Below, piece by piece: positions 56,955 through 64,000 of a stretch of 64,000 nt of DNA. The DNA is taken from the NCBI GenBank assembly GCA_963739985.1, contig CAVUCE010000011.1, positions 3,745 through 67,744 of the forward strand, written 5' to 3'. Below the pieces are notes generated by a model. That model was given only the letters and a program-made list of their open reading frames with translations. It was not told the origin of the DNA and did no database searches. Position 1 is the first letter of the stretch. Each line of letters opens with the position of its first letter. Source of the stretch: CAVUCE01 sp963739985. GTDB lineage: Bacteria; Bacteroidota; Ignavibacteria; Ignavibacteriales; Ignavibacteriaceae. The translations under genes and the position numbers were made by a program.

Positions 56955-58004
56955 TTAATAGATTAAATTGAAAAGAAATCCCACAATTATAATTCCAAAG
57001 GCAACCACCCCGACAAAAACAAAAATCAGTTGCAGCTTAAGAACTTTTTTCAGAATAATTGTCTCAGGGAGCGAAAGTCCGATTACGCTCATCATAAACG
57101 CAAGCACGGTTCCAAGCGATGCACCTTTTTCTAACAAAGCTTGTACTATTGGGATTATTCCAGCTGCATTAGAATACATTGGGACACCGAACATAACAGC
57201 AATAGGAACAGACCACCATGCGCTTTTTCCCATCAAGCCTGCCATAAAGTTCTCAGGCACGTAACCATGAATGCCTGCACCAACTGCAATTCCTATTACA
57301 ATGTAGATCCAAACTTTTCCTACTATTTCTTTTACCGCATCTACACCCGATGAAATTCTTTCTGAAAAAGTCGGCTTTATTTCTTCCATCTCCACTTTAC
57401 CGGCTTTTATTTTATAAACCCAATCTTCAACATATCTTTCCAATTTTAACCTTCCAATCACAAAGCCGGACAGCATTGCAATTATTAATCCGGTTGACAT
57501 ATACAGAAGTGCTGTCTTCCATCCGAACAAACCAAATAGAAGAACAACTGCAACTTCATTTATCATTGGTGCGGCAATCAGAAAAGAAAATGTTACTCCG
57601 AGGGGAACACCGCTTTCAACAAATCCTAAGAACAAAGGTATAGCCGAGCATGAACAAAATGGCGTTACAATTCCCAAAAGACTTGCTGATACATTTCCCG
57701 CAAAAAGTTTTTTACCACCAAGCATTTTCCTGGTTCGCTCCGGGGAAAAATATGTCCTAATTATTCCTACAACAAACACAATTAATATTAAGAGCAGTAA
57801 AACTTTTGGCACTTCAAAAATGAAAAAGCTAATTGCACTTGTCAAATGTGAATCTTTCGGAAGATTTATCAAATCAAATATTATTATATCAGAAATGCTT
57901 TGAAGGCTTAAATAAAGAAGAAGCCAGACAGGTAAAAGCAGCAGGGAAATTGTAATTTTTACATTTTCCCTTTTTAATAATTTAACTTCTGCAAACGAAT
58001 TCAT
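56955..58004 (-). CDS. ArsP/DUF318-type permease
   Basis: A 349-residue membrane protein with about eight hydrophobic segments. The signature GIVTPFCSCSAIPLFLGFVE (paired Cys, near 113-132) and SFLIAAPMINEVAVVLLFGL match the DUF318/ArsP permeases, which extrude organoarsenicals such as methylarsenite and roxarsone, or divalent metals in some members. The second half repeats the pattern (PMYSNAAGIIPIVQALLEKG). It sits directly after the decayed arsenite exporter, so it may be the efflux step that still works here. Confidence 0.88.
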   Translation of the reverse strand: MNSFAEVKLLKRENVKITISLLLLPVWLLLYLSLQSISDIIIFDLINLPKDSHLTSAISFFIFEVPKVLLLLILIVFVVGIIRTYFSPERTRKMLGGKKLFAGNVSASLLGIVTPFCSCSAIPLFLGFVESGVPLGVTFSFLIAAPMINEVAVVLLFGLFGWKTALLYMSTGLIIAMLSGFVIGRLKLERYVEDWVYKIKAGKVEMEEIKPTFSERISSGVDAVKEIVGKVWIYIVIGIAVGAGIHGYVPENFMAGLMGKSAWWSVPIAVMFGVPMYSNAAGIIPIVQALLEKGASLGTVLAFMMSVIGLSLPETIILKKVLKLQLIFVFVGVVAFGIIIVGFLFNLIY

Positions 58005-58016
58005 TCTAATTCCTTT

Positions 58017-58503
58017 TTATAGACAAACGTTAGGAGCCTTAACGATTACTCCTTCAACTACCTTGAAATATTTTTTCTATAACCATAAAGCAACATTAAC
58101 CAGGTTTATAAGCATTGTAACTTCAACAAGCGGCCCTATAACTACCGCAAATGCTTCGCCGTTATTTATTCCAAACACTGCCACAGCTGCGGCAATTGCT
58201 AATTCGAAATTATTGCAAGTGCAAATATTAATATTGGTCCGATTATTCAATTTTGAATAAGCGAAAGGGACAGCACTTTAACATTTTTGAATACGTCTCC
58301 AAGCTCTTCATATTTAACTTTTGCTAACGGCAGATACATCATTAGTATCAATACGATTACGATTGGAATATTTGTTGTACCGGATTTGAAATGAATTCCA
58401 GAAATCAACGATGCCGGGGAAAAACACCGAGAAACATTGCTACAAAAATCCATAGTGTCAGGTAACGGTCAAGCAATGATAATCTTTTAGATACTTTCGG
58501 CAT
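58017..58503 (-). pseudogene. acr3: Arsenite efflux permease Acr3 remnant
   Basis: The ATG 58503 overlaps the arsC stop by 17 bp (MPKVSKRLSLLDRYLTLWIF VAMFLGVF). Then a +1 shift at a CCC (TTT CCC CGG) restores PGIVDFWNSFQ, a second +1 restores SGTTNIPIVIVLILMMYLPL, and a TGA sits where Acr3 has Trp after SLSLIQN. Some 270 residues are then missing, and after the deletion the C-terminus ELAIAAAVAVFGINNGEAFA then VVIGPLVEVTMLINLVNVAL follows, with a stop (TAG) near YF at 58077. Both frameshifts, the nonsense codon and the deletion make it a true pseudogene. Acr3 would normally export arsenite made by ArsC. Confidence 0.88.
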
Positions 58504-58963
58504 TTAATTTCTCTCCGCCTTCAACTACTGCTTTGCTTTCAACTTCTTTTATCCAATCCTTAATTTTATTTTTTATTTGGTCTCTGATTATTATGGTTCC
58601 GGAAAACTTTTCTTCATTGCTTCCACTAATAGCCGCTGGATCTGGGAAGCTCCAATGCAGTCTTTCACAAACTCCGGGAAATATTGGACACCGTTCCGCT
58701 GAAGCTTCATCGCATACGGTAATTACGTAGCTGTATATTTTCCCCTTCTTGAATAAATCAAAAACATCTTTGGTTTTATTATTCGAAATATCAATTCCAT
58801 CTTCCTTCATTGCTTTAACAGCAAAAGGATTTAAGCCGGCAGGTTCAAGACCGGCACTCTCCGCTTCAAATTTCCCGTTACCATAAAGATTAAGATAGGC
58901 TTCAGCCATCTGGCTACGCGCACTATTATGAATACAAACAAATAGTGCCCTCATTCCGCCCAT
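58487..58963 (-). CDS. arsC: Arsenate reductase (LMW-phosphatase/thioredoxin type)
   Basis: A 158-residue cytoplasmic enzyme with the phosphatase loop LFVCIHNSARSQMAEAYLN (Cx5R: C10 to R16). It also carries the Cys pair VITVCDEASAERCPIF (about C82 and C90), which in thioredoxin-linked ArsC relays the disulfide. NPFAVKAMKEDGIDIS and WSFPDPAA are further signatures. It reduces arsenate to arsenite; the thioredoxin partner is probably one of the adjacent small thioredoxin-like proteins. GGAG in the previous gene's last codons is the Shine-Dalgarno, and it overlaps the acr3 start. Confidence 0.94.
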   Translation of the reverse strand: MGGMRALFVCIHNSARSQMAEAYLNLYGNGKFEAESAGLEPAGLNPFAVKAMKEDGIDISNNKTKDVFDLFKKGKIYSYVITVCDEASAERCPIFPGVCERLHWSFPDPAAISGSNEEKFSGTIIIRDQIKNKIKDWIKEVESKAVVEGGEKLNAESI

Positions 58964-58965
58964 AA

Positions 58966-59235
58966 TTACTCCGAACTATTAATATTTTGTTCATCAAGCG
59001 CATTTATTAACCAGTTAGTTAATGTTGATTTAGTTGGCAGCTTCCCGCTATGGATTACTGTCCCGTTTACAACAAGCCCTGGTGTACTCATTATTCCGTA
59101 ACTCATAATGTCTTTAAAGTCCGTAACTTTTTCAATATCTGCATCCATTTGATTTTCTGAAATAACTTCTCTGCAAAGCTTTTCAAGATTTATGCAGTTC
59201 GTACATCCCGAACCAAGGACTTTAATATTTAACAT
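58966..59235 (-). CDS. Small thioredoxin-like protein (TM0996/MTH895 type)
   Basis: An 89-residue glutaredoxin/thioredoxin-like protein: MLNIKVLGSGCTNCINLEKL (CxxC at 11-14), GIMSTPGLVVNGTVIHSGKL, and a short tail (DEQNINSSE). It is a paralogue of the 55941 gene and lies between the truncated and the intact arsC, 2 bp before the latter. The likely role is electron donor to ArsC. Confidence 0.9.
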   Translation of the reverse strand: MLNIKVLGSGCTNCINLEKLCREVISENQMDADIEKVTDFKDIMSYGIMSTPGLVVNGTVIHSGKLPTKSTLTNWLINALDEQNINSSE

Positions 59236-59239
59236 TTTC

Positions 59240-59527
59240 TTAACTCCTTAAATTGTATTTATAGAATTTGTAAAACTCATTTTTAATTTCGTCTCTTACT
59301 TTCCTGAATGTTGAACTGATTTCTTGTTCAGTGCCAGTTGCTTCGGCAGGATCCTCAAAACCTATGTGCAATTGCTTTCCAACTTTACCAATAAACACCG
59401 GGCATGTTTCTTCAGCATTGTCACAGACTGTAATTACACAGTTAAATGATTCATTTATAATTTGACCAACATTCTTTGTGGATTTATTACTAAGATCAAT
59501 TCCAATTTCATTCATGTGCAATCTCAA
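59240..59527 (-). pseudogene. Arsenate reductase C-terminal fragment (N-terminus with catalytic Cys absent)
   Basis: From TTG/ATG the frame reads MRLHMNEIGIDLSNKSTKNV, aligning with the middle of ArsC (KEDGIDISNNKTKD in the intact copy), and continues VITVCDNAEETCPVFIGKVG and IGFEDPAEATGTEQEISSTF to the end. The front part with the P-loop Cx5R is missing entirely; only the ArsR-side intergenic segment precedes it. It cannot reduce arsenate alone. Possible role as a fragment is unclear; most likely a deletion relict. The first likely start is ATG 59515. Confidence 0.8.
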
Positions 59528-59534
59528 TCTTCCT

Positions 59535-59550
59535 ATATTTAGTCAAATAT
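59535..59550. promoter_or_regulatory. Candidate ArsR operator (ATATTT-AGTC-AAATAT)
   Basis: A 6-4-6 palindrome between arsR and the truncated arsC. The block TTAGTC-AAATAT recurs as TTAGTC-GAAATAT upstream of arsR (59947). It may bring arsenic control to the downstream genes, or be a relic of a promoter left with the deleted arsC N-terminus. Confidence 0.45.
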
Positions 59551-59572
59551 CGAAATGTTAAGCAAAAAAATA

Positions 59573-59929
59573 TTATCTGCTACAGACTTCATTCCTATCG
59601 ACCTTTTGAATTTTCTGTTTATCAGAGATTATCAGGCTGTCATCCGCTATCCAGAAATCAAGCGTAGACAAAACAGAAGAAATCCGCGCATCAGATGGTT
59701 TCGGATTAACCATATAATTAACCCATTTTCCCTCTTTTTCTTCAATGATAAAGCCTATATCACGTAGAATACTGAGGTGTTTGGAAACTGTTGATGTTGC
59801 CAGTCTGAGCACATCCGTGATTTCACATACACAAAGTGATTTAGTTTGTAGCATTTTCAAAATTCTCAGTCTGTTCGGATCTGAAAGAGCTTTGAATAGC
59901 CTGGTATTTTCTTTTATTGATGCAGTCAT
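59573..59929 (-). CDS. arsR: ArsR-family transcriptional repressor
   Basis: A 118-residue winged-helix repressor. The metal-binding segment SLCVCEITDVL has the CVC motif typical of arsenite/antimonite sensors, in the alpha3 helix region, followed by the DNA-reading helix LATSTVSKHLSILRDIG. The wing is FIIEEKEGKWVNYMVNP. In the family, binding of As(III) to the Cys pair (plus a third ligand) lifts repression. It is first in the operon; operator-like dyads lie just upstream and downstream. Confidence 0.92.
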   Translation of the reverse strand: MTASIKENTRLFKALSDPNRLRILKMLQTKSLCVCEITDVLRLATSTVSKHLSILRDIGFIIEEKEGKWVNYMVNPKPSDARISSVLSTLDFWIADDSLIISDKQKIQKVDRNEVCSR

Positions 59930-59943
59930 ATAATCTCACTTCG

Positions 59944-59970
59944 TTATTAGTCGAAATATAATAAGACTAA
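59944..59970. promoter_or_regulatory. Candidate ArsR operator upstream of arsR
   Basis: TTAGTC (59947-59952) and GACTAA (59965-59970) form an inverted repeat around AT-rich sequence, 15-41 bp before the arsR start. The TTAGTC-GAAATAT part resembles the 59535 site. It is well placed for autorepression. Confidence 0.5.
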
Positions 59971-60069
59971 AAGTTAAAATCAATTTATTCTTTTTGTCCT
60001 ACAAACGTAAAATTAAAAATTTCTTTTATACTGTTCTCATATTCATTCTATCCTTATTGGAATTGATTA

Positions 60070-60111
60070 AAACCGCTTTAGACATTTTTGTCATAAGTAC
60101 TAAAGCGGTTT
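60070..60111. repeat. Perfect 12-bp dyad between divergent arsR and sensor kinase genes
   Basis: AAACCGCTTTAG (60070-60081) pairs with CTAAAGCGGTTT (60100-60111) around an 18-nt loop, and the pairing extends with one bulge (AATTGA / TCAATT). Because both flanking genes are transcribed away from it, it is not an ordinary terminator of either. It could be a regulatory dyad, a small RNA terminator or a mobile-element relict. Nothing else stands out in 59971-60304. Confidence 0.55.
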
Positions 60112-60304
60112 CAATTTAACTATTAATAAACAAACATGAATAATTACTAATTATATATATACTATAATTAACAGATATTGCCGTGATTCCCATTTACTCT
60201 GTTTAATATTATTTATTTAAAATTCAGATCGCCTTTCCTTCAAAACGCAATGTTGTTGTTGAGCTAGAAAAGGTTAATTTATTATATAATAAATAAACTA
60301 TTTT

Positions 60305-62437
60305 ATGAATGTTTATTCTTTACCTTCAATATTAGCATTTACTGTAAACTTTAGTATCGCTTTTATTATTCTTCTGGATAATCCGAAGTCAAAAGTAAAC
60401 CGCTGGTTTGCGGCATTTGTAATGGCTTTTGTCTTATGGAATCTCGCAGAAATTTTAATCCTTACTACCTCAAATTTTTCCGATGCATTATTCGGGGCAC
60501 AAATATTATATAGAATAATCTTTTTGCTGCCGGCTTTTTTTGTAGCGATAGCATTCAACTTTCCGGTTCAAACTTCCAAAATTGCAAGTAAAATTTATTT
60601 CTATATCGCTTTATTTATTATACCTATAATACCGTTAGCTTATTCGTTTCCACATTTCAAAATCGATATTATTCGTCTGACGAATGAGCCGGCAGGATAT
60701 TTTTATAAATTGAGATCGACCTCCGAACCTTTATTTATAATTCAACTTATTATTACCGCAGCTTATATAATCTGGGGAACTGCCGTTTTAATCAATAAAA
60801 TACCTAAACTGAGATCTGTTAAACAAAAAAATCAAACCTTATTTTTATTAACCGGTTTCATTGTCATCATAGTTTATTTCCTTTTGATAAATATTTTCCG
60901 CTTATACCTTACAACGGAATTTTCCACTTATTTCCTAAACACAATATTCGTTCTATCTATAAATATTCTTTTCCTTTTTATATTGGTTCACTACAAAACT
61001 TTTAATTCACAACATATTTTGAGAAGCGGCATTATATATTCAATTATATATACAATTATCTTATCGGTTTATTTCATTGTTGTTGACAAACTAAATGATG
61101 CACTAAAATTATATTTAGGACTAAATTCGTTTTATACTTACGCTTTTATCATTTTAATATTGGTCGCTTTAATTAAACCTTTAGAAACAAGACTTCAAAA
61201 ATTATTAGACAAAATATTTCGAAAAGATATAACCCGGTACCGCCACAATTTTTCAATTTTTAATTATGAAATGCAATCCTATTTAGGACTGAGTGAGTTA
61301 CTTGTTCGAGTAAAAAAATTCATTAATAAAAATTACCTTGTTGAAGAGGTTGTTTGCTTCCGAAAAAATGAGTCGGGTAACTATTTTAACAACAGTAACC
61401 GGGATGAAATAATCCCGTTTACTAATTTTGAAGCTTATATCAATTTCTTCATTTCAGCGAAAAGATCTATTGAGCTTTACGAACTTGAAGTAAAGGATGC
61501 AAATTCGCCGTTATTGAACATATTAAAGAAGAAAAAAGTAGAACTAATACTGCCGTTAGTTTTCCAAAGTGAAATATTAGGCTTTATATTTCTTTCCAAA
61601 AAAAGATATGATAATAAGTTTACCGAAGACGAGTTGGAAAGGCTTACAATACTGGCCAACGAAGTAGTTATTGCTTATCATCGGAATAAAATATTTGCGG
61701 AACTGGAAGCAAAAAAAGACGAGCAGTTCAAATTGGAAAAACTTGCTGCAATCGGTCAGATGACAGCCGGTGTAGCACATGAAATTAAAAATCCGTTAAA
61801 TACTATATCGGTCTCTGCTCAAACTCTAAAAAAAGGCAGCCTAAGCCGAGAAGAAAATTTTGAGTTAACGGATTATATTATTAAAGAAGTAGACCGGCTT
61901 GATAATTTATTAAAAAATTTTCTTAAACTCTCAAAGACAATTGAAATTAAATTTGAAACGGTGGAGGTCGGAACTTTATTTTCCAAAGCTATAACTGCTG
62001 TTGAAACTAAAAATAATAACAATATTAAAATTAAGTGCGACTGTCATAAAAGAACTTTCCTTAGAACCGACCCAGGTCTTCTCTACCAGGTATTGTTAAA
62101 CCTTGGATTGAATAGTATCGACGCAATTAAGGAACGCTGTAAAAAAGCCAGCCTGCCGACAGGCATGGATGACGATTTTAACTGCCCTGACGGCTTGCTA
62201 AGTTTTACTACTGAAGATCTAAGCGATAAGATCTTAATAAAAATTCAGGATAACGGAATTGGCATACCGGAAGAAAAATTAAATACCATTTTTAATCCTT
62301 TCTTTACTACAAAAGAAGAAGGTACAGGTCTTGGTCTCTCTATTGCTCATAATATTATAACAAACTTAGGAGGGACTATTTCTGTTAATTCTTTTAATAA
62401 TAAAACCGAATTCAGTATTTCTTTTCCTAAAACTTAA
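60305..62437 (+). CDS. Histidine kinase with seven-TM N-terminus (NtrB-like)
   Basis: A 710-residue kinase. The N-terminal half has about eight hydrophobic segments (residues 8-300), like the 7TM histidine kinase N-terminal family. A GAF-like region follows (about 320-460, ending ERLTILANEVVIAYHRNKIF), then the HisKA H-box AGVAHEIKNPLNTISVSAQT with H492, N-box LLYQVLLNLGLNSIDAIKER, and G boxes IQDNGIGIPEEKLNTIFNPF and FFTTKEEGTGLGLSIAHN. Between N and G1 boxes an in-frame palindromic insertion (CKKASLPTGMDDDFNCPDGL) is unusual. The sigma54 regulator starts 9 bp after its stop. Stimulus unknown. Confidence 0.92.
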   Translation: MNVYSLPSILAFTVNFSIAFIILLDNPKSKVNRWFAAFVMAFVLWNLAEILILTTSNFSDALFGAQILYRIIFLLPAFFVAIAFNFPVQTSKIASKIYFYIALFIIPIIPLAYSFPHFKIDIIRLTNEPAGYFYKLRSTSEPLFIIQLIITAAYIIWGTAVLINKIPKLRSVKQKNQTLFLLTGFIVIIVYFLLINIFRLYLTTEFSTYFLNTIFVLSINILFLFILVHYKTFNSQHILRSGIIYSIIYTIILSVYFIVVDKLNDALKLYLGLNSFYTYAFIILILVALIKPLETRLQKLLDKIFRKDITRYRHNFSIFNYEMQSYLGLSELLVRVKKFINKNYLVEEVVCFRKNESGNYFNNSNRDEIIPFTNFEAYINFFISAKRSIELYELEVKDANSPLLNILKKKKVELILPLVFQSEILGFIFLSKKRYDNKFTEDELERLTILANEVVIAYHRNKIFAELEAKKDEQFKLEKLAAIGQMTAGVAHEIKNPLNTISVSAQTLKKGSLSREENFELTDYIIKEVDRLDNLLKNFLKLSKTIEIKFETVEVGTLFSKAITAVETKNNNNIKIKCDCHKRTFLRTDPGLLYQVLLNLGLNSIDAIKERCKKASLPTGMDDDFNCPDGLLSFTTEDLSDKILIKIQDNGIGIPEEKLNTIFNPFFTTKEEGTGLGLSIAHNIITNLGGTISVNSFNNKTEFSISFPKT

Positions 62438-62446
62438 GGGCTTAAC

Positions 62447-63868
62447 ATGGATAATATAAAACCTACGATTGTTATTGCAGATGATGAAGATAGAGAAAGG
62501 CGAGTTATAAGCCTAAACTTAAAAGAAAAATATAACGTCCTGCTTGCTCAAAACGGTAAACAAGCCTCCGAATTAATAGATAAAAACCGGGTACATCTAG
62601 TCCTAACCGATTTTAACATGCCCGAAATGAATGGATTGGAATTACTTAAGTGGGTTCAGGAAAATTATAAAACTATACCTGTAATTATTATTACAGCCTT
62701 CGGCAGTATTGAAAATGCGGTCGAAGCAATGAAGCTCGGCGCTCACGATTACATTACTAAACCAATAAAAATTGATGAACTTGAAGCCGTTATTGCAAAG
62801 TCTTTGCAGTTCGGAAAATTATTGGAAGAGAATTTAATCCTTAAAGAAAAAATTAAAAAATATGAAGGCTTTAATGAAATAATTACAGTTAATCCTCAGA
62901 TGAAATCTTTAATGGGATTAATCGGGCAGGTAGCTCAAACGCCTGCAACAATTTTAATAGAAGGCGAATCCGGGACCGGCAAAATGCTGTTTGCAAATGC
63001 GGTGCATTATTTAAGCAACAGAGCGGATAATCCTTTTATAGAAATTAATTGCGGCGCTATTCCCCATGACTTGCTTGAGAGTGAACTTTTCGGGCATGAA
63101 CGCGGCGCCTTTACCGGTGCGGTCAATACCAAAAAGGGAAAATTTGAATTAGCAAATGGCGGAACTTTATTTTTAGATGAAATTGGTGAACTGCCTCTTG
63201 ATTTGCAGGTAAAGCTTCTTCATGTTTTGGAAAATCAAAAATTTACACGCGTCGGCGGTACGCAATTTATTACTACTAATGCAAGAATTGTTGCTGCAAC
63301 AAATAAAAATTTAAGAAGCGAAGTTGATAAAGGAAATTTCAGACAGGATTTATTTTACAGACTGCGTGTGGTATACATGCGTATTCCGCCATTAAGAGAA
63401 AGAAAGGAAGACATTCCGCTGCTTATTGATCATTTCTTAAAAAAATATGCAAACTTGAATAATAACGATAGCTTGGTAGTTGCAGAAAAATCGCGGAAGA
63501 TTTTACAGAATTTCGATTGGAACGGCAACATACGTGAGTTGGAAAATGTAATACAGCAATCGATTATCTTTTCTTATGATGGACGAATTACTCCGGAAAA
63601 TTTACCAGAAGAAGTTTTAGCCGCTTATAAAGAAGAACCTGAAGCAGAGGAGGAATATATACCAAATACCAAGGACGAACTTCAAGAAGAAAAAAAGAAA
63701 AGGACCGACAGTATACTTGATGAACTCGAAAACAAGTTTCTTATAAAACTATTAAACTCAACTCAAGGAAACATCACAAGAGCATCGGAGATGAGTGGCT
63801 ACGACCGGCGTCAAATTCAAAACCTGCTTAGCAAGCACAACATTGATGCTGAAAAATTTAGGAAGTAA
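62447..63868 (+). CDS. Sigma54-dependent response regulator (NtrC family)
   Basis: A 473-residue activator with receiver domain (DDED pocket at 12-15, phospho-acceptor D55, K105) and AAA+ domain with Walker A GESGTGKM (173-180), the full sigma54 loop RGAFTGAVN (GAFTGA at 220-225), Walker B GTLFLDEIGELP and arginine-finger region (FRQDLFYRLRV). The C-terminal Fis-type HTH is GNITRASEMSGYDRRQIQNL. An acidic linker (EEPEAEEEYIP) separates the last two. Pair with the kinase 9 bp upstream. No target promoter is identified in the window. The 132 bp after it show nothing. Confidence 0.94.
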   Translation: MDNIKPTIVIADDEDRERRVISLNLKEKYNVLLAQNGKQASELIDKNRVHLVLTDFNMPEMNGLELLKWVQENYKTIPVIIITAFGSIENAVEAMKLGAHDYITKPIKIDELEAVIAKSLQFGKLLEENLILKEKIKKYEGFNEIITVNPQMKSLMGLIGQVAQTPATILIEGESGTGKMLFANAVHYLSNRADNPFIEINCGAIPHDLLESELFGHERGAFTGAVNTKKGKFELANGGTLFLDEIGELPLDLQVKLLHVLENQKFTRVGGTQFITTNARIVAATNKNLRSEVDKGNFRQDLFYRLRVVYMRIPPLRERKEDIPLLIDHFLKKYANLNNNDSLVVAEKSRKILQNFDWNGNIRELENVIQQSIIFSYDGRITPENLPEEVLAAYKEEPEAEEEYIPNTKDELQEEKKKRTDSILDELENKFLIKLLNSTQGNITRASEMSGYDRRQIQNLLSKHNIDAEKFRK

Positions 63869-64000
63869 AAATTTTCCACTGCGCAAAACCATTTCGCACT
63901 AAAACTCATAAATATTTCGACTGCACTATAAGTTATTGTTATAAAGTATGTTAAGCGGCTTATTTATTCCGGCATCTTAATTGTGCTATCTGGTAAGATA

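Noticed and set aside
56968..57643. Frames opposite the ArsP-like permease
   Set aside because: Antisense to a well-conserved membrane protein; no start signals or domain features of their own.
1..64000. CRISPR array, rRNA or tRNA genes, phage genes
   Set aside because: No evenly spaced direct repeats, no cloverleaf or rRNA segments and no phage structural genes were recognised in reading the window.

Overview
The window is AT-rich and densely coded. It looks like chromosome from a Bacteroidota/Chlorobiota-group bacterium, most likely an Ignavibacteriota relative. Five secreted proteins end in the type IX secretion sorting domain (cores such as QNYPNPFNPTT), and MacB-type permease arrays, SBBP-repeat proteins and NtrB/NtrC pairs recur. 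This assignment is inferred from protein style; no rRNA or tRNA gene was seen to confirm it.

Layout. (1) 1-9.5 kb: mainly minus-strand housekeeping genes: an FtsB/DivIC-like fragment at the edge, ddl, a class II aldolase, a Gfo/Idh/MocA oxidoreductase, a frameshifted metF, a penicillin-acylase-family enzyme, an M48 lipoprotein protease, folE, a DUF2269-like membrane protein and an RRM protein, several with clear intrinsic terminators. (2) 9.5-14.4 kb: a 135-bp MITE-like element, a three-gene pseudopilin-like cassette and small conserved genes. (3) 14.4-27.8 kb: a MacAB-type export cluster (membrane-fusion protein, two ATPases, one intact permease, two frameshifted permeases and the tail of a fourth). 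A sigma54 response regulator and histidine kinase are transcribed divergently; paired dyads and a -24/-12-like promoter lie in the shared intergenic region. (4) 27.9-48.2 kb: a broken esterase, then a secretion region: a subtilase-propeptide-like lipoprotein, an S8 protease, an SBBP-repeat protein, three more T9SS cargo proteins, an OmpA protein, a lipoprotein, an outer-membrane protein, and a Reg_prop/Y_Y_Y sensor kinase with its LuxR-type regulator. (5) 48.4-54.8 kb: an M3 peptidase, then a transposon graveyard (IS3 and IS110 remnants) around a B12-binding radical SAM gene and a 58-residue gene. (6) 54.8-59.9 kb: an arsenic/thiol-redox operon (arsR, truncated arsC, mini-thioredoxin, intact arsC, decayed acr3, ArsP-like permease, Cys-rich thioredoxin-like protein, second mini-thioredoxin, thioredoxin, CcdA). 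(7) 60.3-63.9 kb: a second NtrB/NtrC-type pair.

The main unexplained observation is that four separate broken genes (metF, a MacB-type permease, the propeptide-like lipoprotein, acr3) each change frame by +1 exactly at an in-frame CCC proline codon, and slippage there restores the expected protein. Real decay, systematic indel error and +1 recoding all remain possible. acr3 and the permeases carry additional lesions and are probably truly decayed; metF and the lipoprotein are otherwise intact.
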